Below are positions 19,669 to 28,157 of a stretch of DNA of 64,000 nucleotides, in pieces. Position 1 is the first letter of the stretch, and each line of letters begins with the position of its first letter. The notes under the pieces were generated by a model, which was not told the origin of the DNA, searched no databases, and worked only from the letters and a program-made list of their open reading frames with translations. This DNA comes from Acinetobacter sp. Marseille-Q1618 (GTDB lineage Bacteria; Pseudomonadota; Gammaproteobacteria; Pseudomonadales; Moraxellaceae): assembly GCF_902809855.1 (NCBI RefSeq), contig NZ_CADDWJ010000002.1, positions 186,001-250,000 of the forward strand, written 5' to 3'. Both the position numbers and the translations under genes were made by a program.

Positions 19669-20553
19669 TCAAGAAAACAAGTGAACAACCACACCGTAAA
19701 ATAGACAAATCACAACACTCACCACTGTACCAGCTGCGATATATTTAGCAGAAATCCCTGTGCCCTGATAATGCGTTTCTAATGCCACAATATTTGCTGC
19801 AGGTGGCAAGCAGAACAGTAAAAACATTACGCCAATATTGTCCTGAATATGGGTAATCGGTAGAAAATAATAGGCAAATGTACAAAAAACCACGCCACAA
19901 AATACTTTGAGTAAAGCGACTCGGAAGCTATATGCTAGATCGTCAATATGCACTTTGGTTTTACGCAACCACATCCCTAAAACAGACATGCCTGTAAACA
20001 CCATGCCCCATTTTGAGAAATTATAAAGTGCATCAATCCAAGCATGATCTTGCAGATTTTGTAGATTTAAAAAGCGGAAAATAGCCGCCAATATCAATGC
20101 CACCACTGGTGGTGACTGCATTACTTTTTTTAAGACCTCTTGAAGATTTAAAGGTTCCGAACTGACTGAAGTTACTGCCCAAACATTTCCAAAAATTGAA
20201 CCACCAATATAAATTGCAATCATTGCAGCACTAATATTTTCACCAAACAAAGCAATCGCTATCGGAAAGCCTAACCATGCCATATTGGTATAGCTAAAAC
20301 AGAGTGACTGTAAACGGTCTTTGGATAAAACAAGATAAATAAAAAACAGTAAAATAGCTGAAAAAAAGCTAAACAGCATCAAACCCAAACTGCCTGCTTT
20401 ATAAAAAACCATATTGTAAATAATGACAATCGGGATAAATAAACGTGACAGCACCGAGGAAAATAAACTTTTCAAGCGCTGTGAGAATGGCGTTGTCGCT
20501 AAAATTAAGCCACTACAAAATCCCAAAAGTGGTAATACAGCCGACACTTGCAT
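19669..20553 (-). CDS. AEC-family (auxin efflux carrier-like) permease
   Basis: The 294-residue product is almost entirely hydrophobic with eight to ten predicted membrane helices and resembles the AEC transporter family, which exports or imports small organic anions. Segments such as MAWLGFPIAIALFG and LFCLPPAANIVAL fit the conserved helices of that family. The substrate is unknown. It converges on rdgB and diverges from tatA. The flanking genes offer no functional hint. Confidence 0.78.
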   Translation of the reverse strand: MQVSAVLPLLGFCSGLILATTPFSQRLKSLFSSVLSRLFIPIVIIYNMVFYKAGSLGLMLFSFFSAILLFFIYLVLSKDRLQSLCFSYTNMAWLGFPIAIALFGENISAAMIAIYIGGSIFGNVWAVTSVSSEPLNLQEVLKKVMQSPPVVALILAAIFRFLNLQNLQDHAWIDALYNFSKWGMVFTGMSVLGMWLRKTKVHIDDLAYSFRVALLKVFCGVVFCTFAYYFLPITHIQDNIGVMFLLFCLPPAANIVALETHYQGTGISAKYIAAGTVVSVVICLFYGVVVHLFS

Positions 20554-20649
20554 TCACCTAAAATTATTTCACTCAATCTTAGCATGTGATGCTTAAACAT
20601 GCTTTTGAAAATATGGCTAAAAAAATGCTGTCTTTAAATTGCAATATTG

Positions 20650-20671
20650 ATGTCACTTTTTTGTCATAGAT
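20650..20671 (+). promoter_or_regulatory. Pho-box-like repeat upstream of tatABC
   Basis: ATGTCAC, four Ts, then TTGTCAT form two direct repeats of the TGTCA core with an 11-base period, the geometry of a PhoB-binding site (CTGTCAT, four bases, CTGTCAT). A possible -10 (GATAAG) lies 13 bases downstream. The tatA start is at 20712. The same architecture recurs upstream of the phoX gene. Confidence 0.5.
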
Positions 20672-20711
20672 ACCTGTTGAGATAAGGTCAAATTAAATAG
20701 GAGTTTTTATC

Positions 20712-20933
20712 ATGGCTGGATTATCAATTTGGCACGTATTGATTTTTGCAATCGTAGTGATTTTATTGTTTGGTACATCAAAACTTAAAAACTTGGGTAA
20801 AGATGTGGGTGGTGCTGTTAAAGACTTTAAAAAATCAATTAAAGATGATGAGGCAAATACTGCAGCAATCAAAGAACCTCGTACTTTAGAACATCAAAAC
20901 ACAAATGATGTGAACTCTACAGTTAAGCACTAA
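20712..20933 (+). CDS. tatA: Sec-independent translocase protein TatA
   Basis: TatA oligomerises to form the conducting element of the twin-arginine translocase, which exports folded proteins. The 73-residue product has a short N-terminal membrane helix ([18 protein letters not shown]), the [10 protein letters not shown] hinge and an amphipathic helix with [14 protein letters not shown], all diagnostic. The AGGAG at about 20700 is a good ribosome binding site. It is the first gene of tatABC. The short acidic tail is variable in the family. Confidence 0.95.
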   Translation: MAGLSIWHVLIFAIVVILLFGTSKLKNLGKDVGGAVKDFKKSIKDDEANTAAIKEPRTLEHQNTNDVNSTVKH

Positions 20934-20951
20934 AACTGGGAGTCGTAGATC

Positions 20952-21419
20952 ATGCTCGATGTGGGTTTTTCTGAATTACTGGTTTTTGGAATCATTGCTT
21001 TATTGGTATTAGGTCCTGAAAAGCTGCCTGTCGCTGCACGTTTTGCAGGGAAATGGTATTCCAAAATAAAACGTACTGTGAGTAATGTTCAGAATGACAT
21101 TGATCGTGAACTGCGTCTTTCAGAATTGCGTGAACAAATGCAACTTGAAATGAAACGTATTCAAGAACTTGAACAGAAAATGCAAACGCAAATGCAAGAG
21201 TTACAACAATCTAAACTTGCTGAAGAAAAACAAAATCATGCACTCGTAACTACGCATTCAGTGTTAGACACCTCTATTGATTATCATTTGATTCAATCTT
21301 CAATTCCATCACCTTATATCGCTTATATTTGGTTAAAAAAATTGAAAAATTCAGTTCATCCGATTCAAAAGCCTGAACCTCATATTCTTGAATCGAAAAA
21401 CTTAGAGGTTGCGGTATGA
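20952..21419 (+). CDS. tatB: Sec-independent translocase protein TatB
   Basis: TatB joins TatC in the substrate receptor of the Tat pathway. The 155-residue product starts with the conserved MLDVGFSELLVFGIIALLVLGPEKLP block (membrane helix, glutamate at residue 8, GPEKLP hinge), then an amphipathic helix and a glutamine- and glutamate-rich coiled coil (about 55-98). The proline- and histidine-bearing tail is not conserved in the family. The stop overlaps the tatC start (ATGA), indicating tight coupling. Confidence 0.94.
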   Translation: MLDVGFSELLVFGIIALLVLGPEKLPVAARFAGKWYSKIKRTVSNVQNDIDRELRLSELREQMQLEMKRIQELEQKMQTQMQELQQSKLAEEKQNHALVTTHSVLDTSIDYHLIQSSIPSPYIAYIWLKKLKNSVHPIQKPEPHILESKNLEVAV

Positions 21420-22195
21420 ACAGCTCCTTTACCCCTCAAATTCAATCTTCTGAGCCAAATCCTCAGCCTGAATTAGAATCAATGCCCATTACCAAACATT
21501 TGATCGTTTTAAGACGACATTTGTTTAAAATCATGGGGGTTTTAATTGCGCTATTTTTCTGTTTATTACCTTTTGCCAATAAAACATATATTACGTTATC
21601 AGAACCTTTAAGAGCACAACTTCCAACAACGTCTACAATGATTGCAACCGATGTAACTGCAACATTTATGGCTCCGTTTAAACTGAATTTTTTTATTGCT
21701 TTGATGTTGGCAATGCCTTTTATTATTTATCAAATATGGGCATTTGTTAAACCTGCACTTTATGCAAAAGAAAAAACTTTAGCACTGCCTTTGTTGATCA
21801 GCAGTATTAGCTTATTTTATGCAGGTATCGCCTTCGCCTATTTTATTGCACTTCCTTCAATTTTACATTTTTTCATCAGTGTTTCTCCTGAAACCGTTGC
21901 ACCCATGACCGATATTAATAGCTATTTAACTTTCTGTTTAAAACTGTTTTTGGTATTTGGTTTAACTTTTGAAATTCCAGTTATTACCTTACTCCTGATT
22001 TTAATTGGTCTAGTGTCTACTCAAGACTTAGTTAATAAACGCCGTTATATCATTGTGGGCTGTTTTTTTGTGTCTATGTTTATTACCCCACCAGATGCAA
22101 TTTCAATGATTATGCTTGCCATTCCTATGTGGTTATTATTTGAACTTGGTTTATTGTTTGGCAAAATTATTGAGAAAAGACAACGTAATGCTTGA
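21416..22195 (+). CDS. tatC: Sec-independent translocase protein TatC
   Basis: TatC is the multi-spanning receptor that recognises twin-arginine signal peptides. The 259-residue product has six predicted membrane helices, the N-terminal PITKHLIVLRRHLFKI, the block YQIWAFVKPALYAKEKT, and FGLTFEIPVI; these are family hallmarks. The N-terminus carries a proline- and glutamate-rich extension of about 20 residues before the conserved domain. It is the last tat gene, followed after about 125 bases by a gene for a Tat substrate. Confidence 0.95.
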   Translation: MNSSFTPQIQSSEPNPQPELESMPITKHLIVLRRHLFKIMGVLIALFFCLLPFANKTYITLSEPLRAQLPTTSTMIATDVTATFMAPFKLNFFIALMLAMPFIIYQIWAFVKPALYAKEKTLALPLLISSISLFYAGIAFAYFIALPSILHFFISVSPETVAPMTDINSYLTFCLKLFLVFGLTFEIPVITLLLILIGLVSTQDLVNKRRYIIVGCFFVSMFITPPDAISMIMLAIPMWLLFELGLLFGKIIEKRQRNA

Positions 22196-22233
22196 CGTTG
22201 TTTTAAGCTGAATAATATTTTTTCTTCACCAGA

Positions 22234-22266
22234 ATGTCACCCAACTGTCAAAGCTTCGTCATATTT
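22234..22266 (+). promoter_or_regulatory. Pho box (three 11-base repeats) upstream of phoX
   Basis: Three half-sites, ATGTCAC, CTGTCAA and TCGTCAT, recur every 11 bases with four-base spacers, matching the direct-repeat layout of PhoB-binding sites. A possible -10 (TATTCT) lies at 22266-22271, and the phoX start is at 22322. The gene product, a phosphatase, is the expected kind of Pho-regulon member, which strengthens the call. Confidence 0.75.
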
Positions 22267-22321
22267 ATTCTCTAAGTTAATAGCAACTTTATTACCGTTG
22301 ATTAACTTTAGGGAAACTTCC

Positions 22322-24517
22322 ATGACCGAGCTGACGCCATATCATGAAGATCAAGAACTTGATAACAATACCTCTGACAACACACACTTTCGTGATATTT
22401 TAGAACAACATATTACTCGCCGTAGTTTGATTGCTAAAACTGCGAGTGGAGCAGCAGCACTTGCTTTAGCTTCTACATTAACAGGTTGTGGGGATGACAA
22501 AGACTCTTCAAACAATGTAACGCCACCAAACCCAAATCCGAATCCTGTTGATCCAAATAAAAAACCTGAAAAACTAACTTTCAAACCTGTTGCTAAAAAC
22601 TTAAATGATATCGTGACTGTACCTGAAGGTTATGAAGCAACTGTACTGTATGCGATGGGTGATTCAATTAACCCTGCGTATCCTGAATGGAATGATAATG
22701 CTGTTCCATTGGGTCCAAGCTTTCTATATCGTTCAGGTGACTGCCATGATGGTATGAGCTATTTCGGTTTAAATAAAGCCAATAAAAACTATGATCCAAC
22801 AGTATCTGAAAGTGGCTTATTGGTCATGAACCATGAGTATATTAATCAGACATTCTTACATCCTAAAGGTCCGACAAAAACCGCTGATGGTCGTCGTCCT
22901 GAAGATGAAGTAATCCGTGAAATGAATGCGCATGGCGTTTCAATTATTGAGCTGAAAAAAGATAAAAATACGCAAAAAGTTGAAATCGTTAAGAACTCGA
23001 TTTTTAACCGCCGTATTACTGCCTCAACTGTGATGGATTTTGCAGGCGTAGTGACAGGTTCTAACTTATTAGCCACTAAATATTCTCCAGCAGCAAAACA
23101 AACTCGAGGAACACACAATAACTGTGGTAATGGTTATACACCATGGGGAACATATCTCACCACTGAAGAAAACTATATTGGTTATTTCATTCGTGCAAAA
23201 GGGGATGATGCCAAACGTACTCCTGAAGAAATCATTGCATTAAATCGTTACGGTTTAAAAGATGGTGCAAGTTCACGCTATCAATGGGAAACTGCTATTG
23301 GCCAGATTGAAAACCAAGATTTATATGATCGTTGGAATTCATCAGTAACAGGTGCTTCTGCAGCTCAAGACTATCGTAATAGTGCCAATACTTTTGGTTG
23401 GATTGTTGAAATTGACCCATTTGATAACCGCCAAAACCCAGTAAAACGTACGTCCTTAGGTCGTTTTGCACATGAAGATTGTCGTGCAAGTCGCTTAATT
23501 GAAGGTGAAAATCTTGCATTCTATATGGGCGATGACTCTCGTGGCGAATATATTTATAAGTTCGTTTCAGATGCGAAATGGTCTGCAAAAGACATTAACG
23601 GCGGTTATAAGGCAGGTGATAAGTACATGAACTCTGGCAAACTTTATGTTGCTAAGTTCAATAATGATGGTACAGGTCAATGGATTGAATTGACTTATGG
23701 TAAAAATGGTTTAGATGCCGCAAATAAAGTTTATCCATTTAAATCACAAGCTGAAGTGACTACTTTTGCTCGCCTTGCAGGTGATGCAGTTGGTGCAACT
23801 AAGATGGACCGCCCAGAATGGGTCGCAATAAACCCAGAAAATGGCGAAGTTTATGTAACTTTAACCAATAACTCAAACCGCGGTACAACACATCCATTAG
23901 ATGCAGCAAACCCACGTAACTACCAAGATCCAGAAGGTGGTAAAGGGAACGTGAATGGTCATATTATTCGTTTTCACGAAAAAGATGGCAAAACAACTGC
24001 AGAAAGCTTTACTTGGGATATCTACCTATTTGGTGCCGAAGCGAAAATGGCAAGCAACATTAACTTGTCTGGTTTAAATGATAACAATGACTTATCTTCT
24101 CCAGACGGTATGTGGTTTGACCCTCGTGGTGTACTTTGGATTCAAACTGATGATGGTGCATATACAGATGTAACCAACTGTATGATGCTTGCTGCACTTC
24201 CAGGTAAAGTCGGTGATGGTACCAAAGCAACAACTTCTGCAGGTCAAGAAACGATTGTTGGGGCAAAAATGACGGATGATAATTTACGTCGCTTCCTTAC
24301 TGGTCCAAAAGAGTGTGAAATCACGGGTGTAACCATGACCCCAGACCACAAAGCGATCTTTATCAACGTGCAACATCCTGGTGAAGATTCTAAAAGCTAT
24401 GACAAACCAACCAGTCACTGGCCAGCAACACAAAAAGATGCAAACAATCAAATCGCACGTCCACGTTCGGCAACAGTTGTTATTACACGTAAAGATGGCG
24501 GAACAATTGCGGGTTAA
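22322..24517 (+). CDS. phoX: PhoX-type alkaline phosphatase (DUF839), Tat lipoprotein
   Basis: PhoX enzymes are calcium/iron-dependent phosphatases that release phosphate from organic esters outside the cytoplasm. The 731-residue product has a long N-terminal region with a twin-arginine motif (TRRSLIA, Arg33-Arg34), a hydrophobic stretch, and a lipobox LTGC at Cys56, so it is predicted to be exported folded by Tat and lipid-anchored. A proline/asparagine-rich linker (about 65-80) leads into the DUF839 domain, with VMNHEYINQTF, GNGYTPWGTYLTTEE, FAHEDCRASRL and SPDGMWFDPRGVLWIQTDDG. I chose the ATG at 22322 because AGGGA lies upstream. Position directly after tatABC and a Pho box fit the function. 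Confidence 0.9.
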   Translation: MTELTPYHEDQELDNNTSDNTHFRDILEQHITRRSLIAKTASGAAALALASTLTGCGDDKDSSNNVTPPNPNPNPVDPNKKPEKLTFKPVAKNLNDIVTVPEGYEATVLYAMGDSINPAYPEWNDNAVPLGPSFLYRSGDCHDGMSYFGLNKANKNYDPTVSESGLLVMNHEYINQTFLHPKGPTKTADGRRPEDEVIREMNAHGVSIIELKKDKNTQKVEIVKNSIFNRRITASTVMDFAGVVTGSNLLATKYSPAAKQTRGTHNNCGNGYTPWGTYLTTEENYIGYFIRAKGDDAKRTPEEIIALNRYGLKDGASSRYQWETAIGQIENQDLYDRWNSSVTGASAAQDYRNSANTFGWIVEIDPFDNRQNPVKRTSLGRFAHEDCRASRLIEGENLAFYMGDDSRGEYIYKFVSDAKWSAKDINGGYKAGDKYMNSGKLYVAKFNNDGTGQWIELTYGKNGLDAANKVYPFKSQAEVTTFARLAGDAVGATKMDRPEWVAINPENGEVYVTLTNNSNRGTTHPLDAANPRNYQDPEGGKGNVNGHIIRFHEKDGKTTAESFTWDIYLFGAEAKMASNINLSGLNDNNDLSSPDGMWFDPRGVLWIQTDDGAYTDVTNCMMLAALPGKVGDGTKATTSAGQETIVGAKMTDDNLRRFLTGPKECEITGVTMTPDHKAIFINVQHPGEDSKSYDKPTSHWPATQKDANNQIARPRSATVVITRKDGGTIAG

Positions 24518-24541
24518 TTGTTAAAACTATAATTTTTCTTG

Positions 24542-24580
24542 AGATATCCACATTTGCCAAAGCAAGTGTGGATATTTTTA
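24542..24580 (+). terminator. Rho-independent terminator after phoX
   Basis: ATATCCACA pairs with TGTGGATAT around a 14-base loop and is followed by TTTTTATT. It lies about 25 bases past the phoX stop, immediately before the convergent NRDE gene end. Confidence 0.8.
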
Positions 24581-25360
24581 TTATGAAAGAGACGAGTTTA
24601 TCCTCACCACATCCCCTACTTTTTCACCTTGTTGTGTTTTTTCTAGCCATTCAATCGTATGGTTTTTTATCCTTAAAAAATTCGAGCATCGAGTACCATA
24701 GATCGGACTTTGAATAAAAGTCGAAGACAATAAATGCTCCATTTCGGGGTTGATCCCTGTATCAGGTAGCAAATCCACAATCACCTTACGCTCATCTTCC
24801 AAAAGATCCCATGCAGCATATTGCAAATCTTGCTCTGAGGTAGTCGTAAGTTGTAGCATAGGTAAAAATTCTTGGGTAAAACGCTTCCTTAAATGTTTGG
24901 TCTTTTCCCAATCTTCACTGAGTAAACCGTTGGATATGACAAAAACACCTTTGGCTAAAACTTGTGGTGCTTCTCCTCGATTACTCATATACACTGCTTG
25001 ATTTCGATCACCAATAAATAAATTAAAACCAGCATAATCACATTGTTGCCTTTCTAGATCCTGTGCAAAACGAATCGGAGTTTGATCTGATTCTAAAAAG
25101 TTCTCAATCAAATAACCTCTCGATGTTTTATAGTGCTGTTTGTCATGGCCATTTCTAAAATTGGTCACAATTGCCCAACGCCCTTGTGCTGTTACGCCCA
25201 TCCATGTGCCCCCCAGTTGCAGATCTTTGCCTGCAATGATTGGACTATTTTCCCATTGATGTAATTGCGAAGTCGGACGCTGATAAAACTCATCTCGGTT
25301 TGAGATCAAACATAATGGCATATCGTCCAAAACTTGCCATGCCAATGCCACAATACACAT
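24581..25360 (-). CDS. NRDE-family protein (TANGO2-like)
   Basis: The 259-residue product starts MCIVALAW and carries the family signature SNRDEFYQRPT near residues 20-30, followed by GGTWMGVTAQGRWAIVTNFRN and NLFIGDR. These are marks of the NRDE/TANGO2 family; the N-terminal Cys2 is consistent with an Ntn-hydrolase-type fold, though the biochemical role in bacteria is not established. It converges on phoX and diverges from lgt about 110 bases away. Confidence 0.88.
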   Translation of the reverse strand: MCIVALAWQVLDDMPLCLISNRDEFYQRPTSQLHQWENSPIIAGKDLQLGGTWMGVTAQGRWAIVTNFRNGHDKQHYKTSRGYLIENFLESDQTPIRFAQDLERQQCDYAGFNLFIGDRNQAVYMSNRGEAPQVLAKGVFVISNGLLSEDWEKTKHLRKRFTQEFLPMLQLTTTSEQDLQYAAWDLLEDERKVIVDLLPDTGINPEMEHLLSSTFIQSPIYGTRCSNFLRIKNHTIEWLEKTQQGEKVGDVVRINSSLS

Positions 25361-25467
25361 ATTTTTTATTCCACTTTTTTCTTAATCTAAGTTTACACAT
25401 TGAATGTACAACATTTTTAATAACTTTCAGCTAAAATCTGTGCAAAATAGAATTCAAAGGAGTCACC

Positions 25468-26286
25468 ATGCTGACCTACCCGAATATTGATCCAGTGGCA
25501 ATATCACTGGGTCCACTCAAAGTGCATTGGTATGGATTGATGTATCTCTTAGCATTTTTATGTGCTTGGGGACTGGCAACCTATCGTGCCAAACAGCGTA
25601 ATAACTGGAACGCTGAAATGGTTTCAGACCTTGTATTTTACGGTGCTTTGGGGGTAGTGCTCGGTGGACGTATTGGTTATGTTCTGTTTTATGAGTTTGA
25701 TAAGTTTCTTGCCGATCCGATTTGGTTATTTAAAGTCTGGACGGGAGGCATGAGTTTCCATGGTGGTTTCCTCGGTGTCATGGTTGCGATGTTGTTATGG
25801 TGTCATAAGTATAAAAAAACATGGTTTGAAACTTTAGATTTTATTGCCCCTTGTGTACCAACAGGTTTAATGTTTGGTCGTATTGGTAATTTCATCGGCG
25901 GGGAACTCTATGGTCGTCAGGTTTCTGATCCAAACTTTGCTCTAGGTATGATCTTTCCAACAGACCCGTTACATTTGGTACGTCACCCTTCACAGCTTTA
26001 CCAAGCGCTATGCGAAGGCTTATTACTCTTTATTATTCTGTGGTGGTTTAGCTCAAAACCTCGCCCTCGTATGGCTGTATCAGCGATCTTCTTGATGGGT
26101 TATGGATGTGCTCGCTTCTTTATGGAATTCTTCCGTGAACCAGATGCAGATCAAGGCTATATTTTATTTGGCTGGATGACCAAAGGACAGATTTTATCCT
26201 TCCCAATGATTTTGATTGGTCTTTGGATGATTTGGTATGCCTATCAAAAGAAAATCTTTGATTGGGGACCTCAGAAAAACACTTAA
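25468..26286 (+). CDS. lgt: Prolipoprotein diacylglyceryl transferase
   Basis: Lgt transfers diacylglyceryl from phosphatidylglycerol to the lipobox cysteine, the first step of lipoprotein maturation in the inner membrane. The 272-residue product is polytopic and has GGRIGYVLFYEFD, GGMSFHGGFLG, and the Lgt signature GRIGNFIGGELYGR (about residues 137-150), followed by HPSQLYQA. Length is typical. A good AAGGAG lies upstream. In Acinetobacter lgt is often next to thyA, which here lies about 2.8 kb further on, past several small genes. Confidence 0.96.
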   Translation: MLTYPNIDPVAISLGPLKVHWYGLMYLLAFLCAWGLATYRAKQRNNWNAEMVSDLVFYGALGVVLGGRIGYVLFYEFDKFLADPIWLFKVWTGGMSFHGGFLGVMVAMLLWCHKYKKTWFETLDFIAPCVPTGLMFGRIGNFIGGELYGRQVSDPNFALGMIFPTDPLHLVRHPSQLYQALCEGLLLFIILWWFSSKPRPRMAVSAIFLMGYGCARFFMEFFREPDADQGYILFGWMTKGQILSFPMILIGLWMIWYAYQKKIFDWGPQKNT

Positions 26287-26298
26287 TTGTGAACTTCT

Positions 26299-26329
26299 TA
26301 AAGCGGATGAAATAACATCCGCTTTTTTA
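26299..26329 (+). terminator. Rho-independent terminator after lgt
   Basis: AAAGCGGATG pairs with CATCCGCTTT around a six-base loop, followed by a T-run, 13 bases past the stop. Confidence 0.9.
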
Positions 26330-26428
26330 TGTGCTGTATTCTTATTTATCAACTGCTGTGTAACTAAAACTCATCTTAGCATGGTGTTGATTTATACTTA
26401 GACTGTCCTTTTCGATTACTCAGACATT

Positions 26429-26812
26429 ATGCTTGAATTTTGGTTTGATCCACAAACATCTGTATTAAAAAAACTGTTGATTTTTATTGTGATTGCTATT
26501 GCAACTGCAGTGTTGTATCGCATGGAACCTTTAGCCTATTCTGCTATTTTAATGTTTGTGGCAACAGGTGTTATTTTTCTTATTTGTCGTTATTGCAAAA
26601 TCCATTTCGCTGCTAAAAATCCAACAGGTCTGATCTATCGCCTACTGACTTGGATTCCCATTGCATTGTTATTGGCATTAATTTTTAAAAATATGAATCA
26701 AGGTGAAATTTTAATCCCAGGCGCACAAGGCATTGGCTTTATGGCTTTGGCAGTGTGTCTATTTTCACCTTTATCCTTACTTCATCAAAATAAACCTACG
26801 CAAGCACCCTAG
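26429..26812 (+). CDS. Small four-helix membrane protein, paralogue A
   Basis: The 127-residue product is predicted to have four membrane helices (about 15-33, 36-53, 68-88 and 97-117) and no recognised domain. It opens MLEFWFDP, like the MLDFWYSE opening of the next gene, and the hydrophobic layout and length of the two agree, so they look like a tandem duplication. The genes are two bases apart and on the same strand. I do not know the function. The lgt gene is upstream, but a terminator separates them. Confidence 0.65.
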   Translation: MLEFWFDPQTSVLKKLLIFIVIAIATAVLYRMEPLAYSAILMFVATGVIFLICRYCKIHFAAKNPTGLIYRLLTWIPIALLLALIFKNMNQGEILIPGAQGIGFMALAVCLFSPLSLLHQNKPTQAP

Positions 26813-26814
26813 CC

Positions 26815-27186
26815 ATGTTAGATTTTTGGTACTCTGAACGTTGTACACGCCAAGTTAAATTAATGGTCAGCATTGTGCTGTGTATTGCGATTTATTATTG
26901 CTCCAGCATTGCCAAACTCAGCCCTTTATTTGTAGGAATCAGTCTCGCAATAGGTATTATTTTACATGTCTTAAAGCAACTTAGCTTAAGAACAGCGACT
27001 CAAACCGTTCAATTTAAGCTGTTAAAAGTACTTATTATGCTGCTGCCTGTTTTAGCATTAGCAATTATGGCTTGGTCTTTGCCTCGACAAAACATGCTAT
27101 ATTTGATCTCGCAATGTCTTGGGTTTATTGCGCTTGGATTTATTCTGATTGCTAACTATGAAAATCGTGCCAAGCGCTCGGATTAA
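26815..27186 (+). CDS. Small four-helix membrane protein, paralogue B
   Basis: The 123-residue product resembles the preceding gene: opening MLDFWYSE, a basic segment, then four membrane helices (about 16-32, 36-55, 69-87 and 95-113). Only two bases separate it from paralogue A, so the two are cotranscribed and may act together, for example as a hetero-oligomer (inference). No motif points to a substrate or activity. A terminator follows the stop. Confidence 0.65.
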   Translation: MLDFWYSERCTRQVKLMVSIVLCIAIYYCSSIAKLSPLFVGISLAIGIILHVLKQLSLRTATQTVQFKLLKVLIMLLPVLALAIMAWSLPRQNMLYLISQCLGFIALGFILIANYENRAKRSD

Positions 27187-27219
27187 AAAGGAAGATTTTC
27201 CCGAACAAGCTTCCTTTTT
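27184..27219 (+). terminator. Rho-independent terminator after the paralogous membrane genes
   Basis: AAAAAGGAAG pairs with CTTCCTTTTT around a 15-base loop. It overlaps the stop region of paralogue B and may also serve the opposite strand. Confidence 0.75.
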
Positions 27220-27249
27220 AATCTATCTGTTTACTGATCAAGCATCTAC

Positions 27250-27792
27250 TTAAGCGGATAAACGATAATATTTATAAGTCACATCACCTTTATAGACATC
27301 GTAACTACGCTGTTTAAAGTCAGACACCCATTCTGAGCCTGTATAGCCTGCAATATGCCCATAACGATGCTTGCGAGTCCGATCAATGATGTAAATATCA
27401 CCTTCTTGCGGATTATCAAAAGCAGGCTGGATTTGTTTGTAACCGATTTCTTCTAAAGTATCACCCCAATCTGCCGCAGCAACTGGATGATTGCTAAATT
27501 TAGCACCTGCTGTTTGCAAAGCGATACGAATACTACGTGCACAACGTGCTGAACTGGTACGTGCAGAAATGCTATCTAATTTGCTAATGAATTTATCAAT
27601 ATCAATTTGAAAAGCATTACTTAAAGAAAATTTATTTGCTTGAGCCGCTTTTAATTTATTCTGCTGAATAATTGCAGTCGGATTAAAATCCTGTTGTGGA
27701 TAAAAAGAGCCATTTTCGTGTTGGAAAATAAATTGACTCGCTGCATTATTTTCTAAATTTTGAATAGGTTGAGTATTTAAATCGACAATCAT
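27250..27792 (-). CDS. CHAP/NlpC-like peptidase without signal peptide
   Basis: The 180-residue product has no signal peptide or membrane helix. The C-terminal 110 residues look like a papain-like amidase of the CHAP/NlpC-P60 type: a cysteine in SARCARSIRIALQ (about 96), AAADWGDTLEEIG, then EGDIYII and GHIAGY with the likely catalytic histidine, ending SDFKQRSYDVY. The N-terminal 70 residues are not recognised. Cell-wall amidases without a signal peptide are typical of phage lysins and type VI secretion effectors, but no phage or secretion gene is nearby and no immunity gene is evident, so I leave the role open. It is monocistronic. Confidence 0.65.
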   Translation of the reverse strand: MIVDLNTQPIQNLENNAASQFIFQHENGSFYPQQDFNPTAIIQQNKLKAAQANKFSLSNAFQIDIDKFISKLDSISARTSSARCARSIRIALQTAGAKFSNHPVAAADWGDTLEEIGYKQIQPAFDNPQEGDIYIIDRTRKHRYGHIAGYTGSEWVSDFKQRSYDVYKGDVTYKYYRLSA

Positions 27793-28157
27793 GACTCAAC
27801 CCCATGTCTGTTTATTTGAACCAGTTTTACCATAAAATGACCGATACAATAATGAACGAAGCTGAGATACTAGCCATAGATTCTTAAAAAGTGGTTAATG
27901 TAAATGTAATAAAATTTGTGAATGTAAATGAGAATATTTTAAGTTGCTCTTTCTTTTGTAATTTTTTATAAACGGCCATTATATCAATTTTATTTATATT
28001 GTTATCTTTTTTTATGCAATACGAATCTTGTGAATAATGATGCATGAAAAACCATTTTGATAAATGAATAACCAGTCAGTTAAGGATTTTTTACGCCTTA
28101 ACTGATCAGCACTCACTTTAATGTAGCAGTCTTAACCGCATAGTTTTTATGGTAAAA
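27793..28157. other. Intergenic gap with an inverted repeat
   Basis: This 365-base AT-rich gap separates two minus-strand genes. It contains a perfect nine-base inverted repeat, CAGTTAAGG and CCTTAACTG, at 28077-28104 with a ten-base spacer; a T-run follows on neither strand, so it is a weak terminator candidate at best and could be a binding site. I see no gene or repeat family beyond that. Confidence 0.5.

Noticed and set aside
22351..24266. Minus-strand open frames inside phoX
   Set aside because: Antisense shadows in a gene whose own frame is fully explained.
28077..28104. Inverted repeat CAGTTAAGG/CCTTAACTG as a terminator
   Set aside because: No T-run follows on either strand; kept only as a noted dyad within the intergenic entry.
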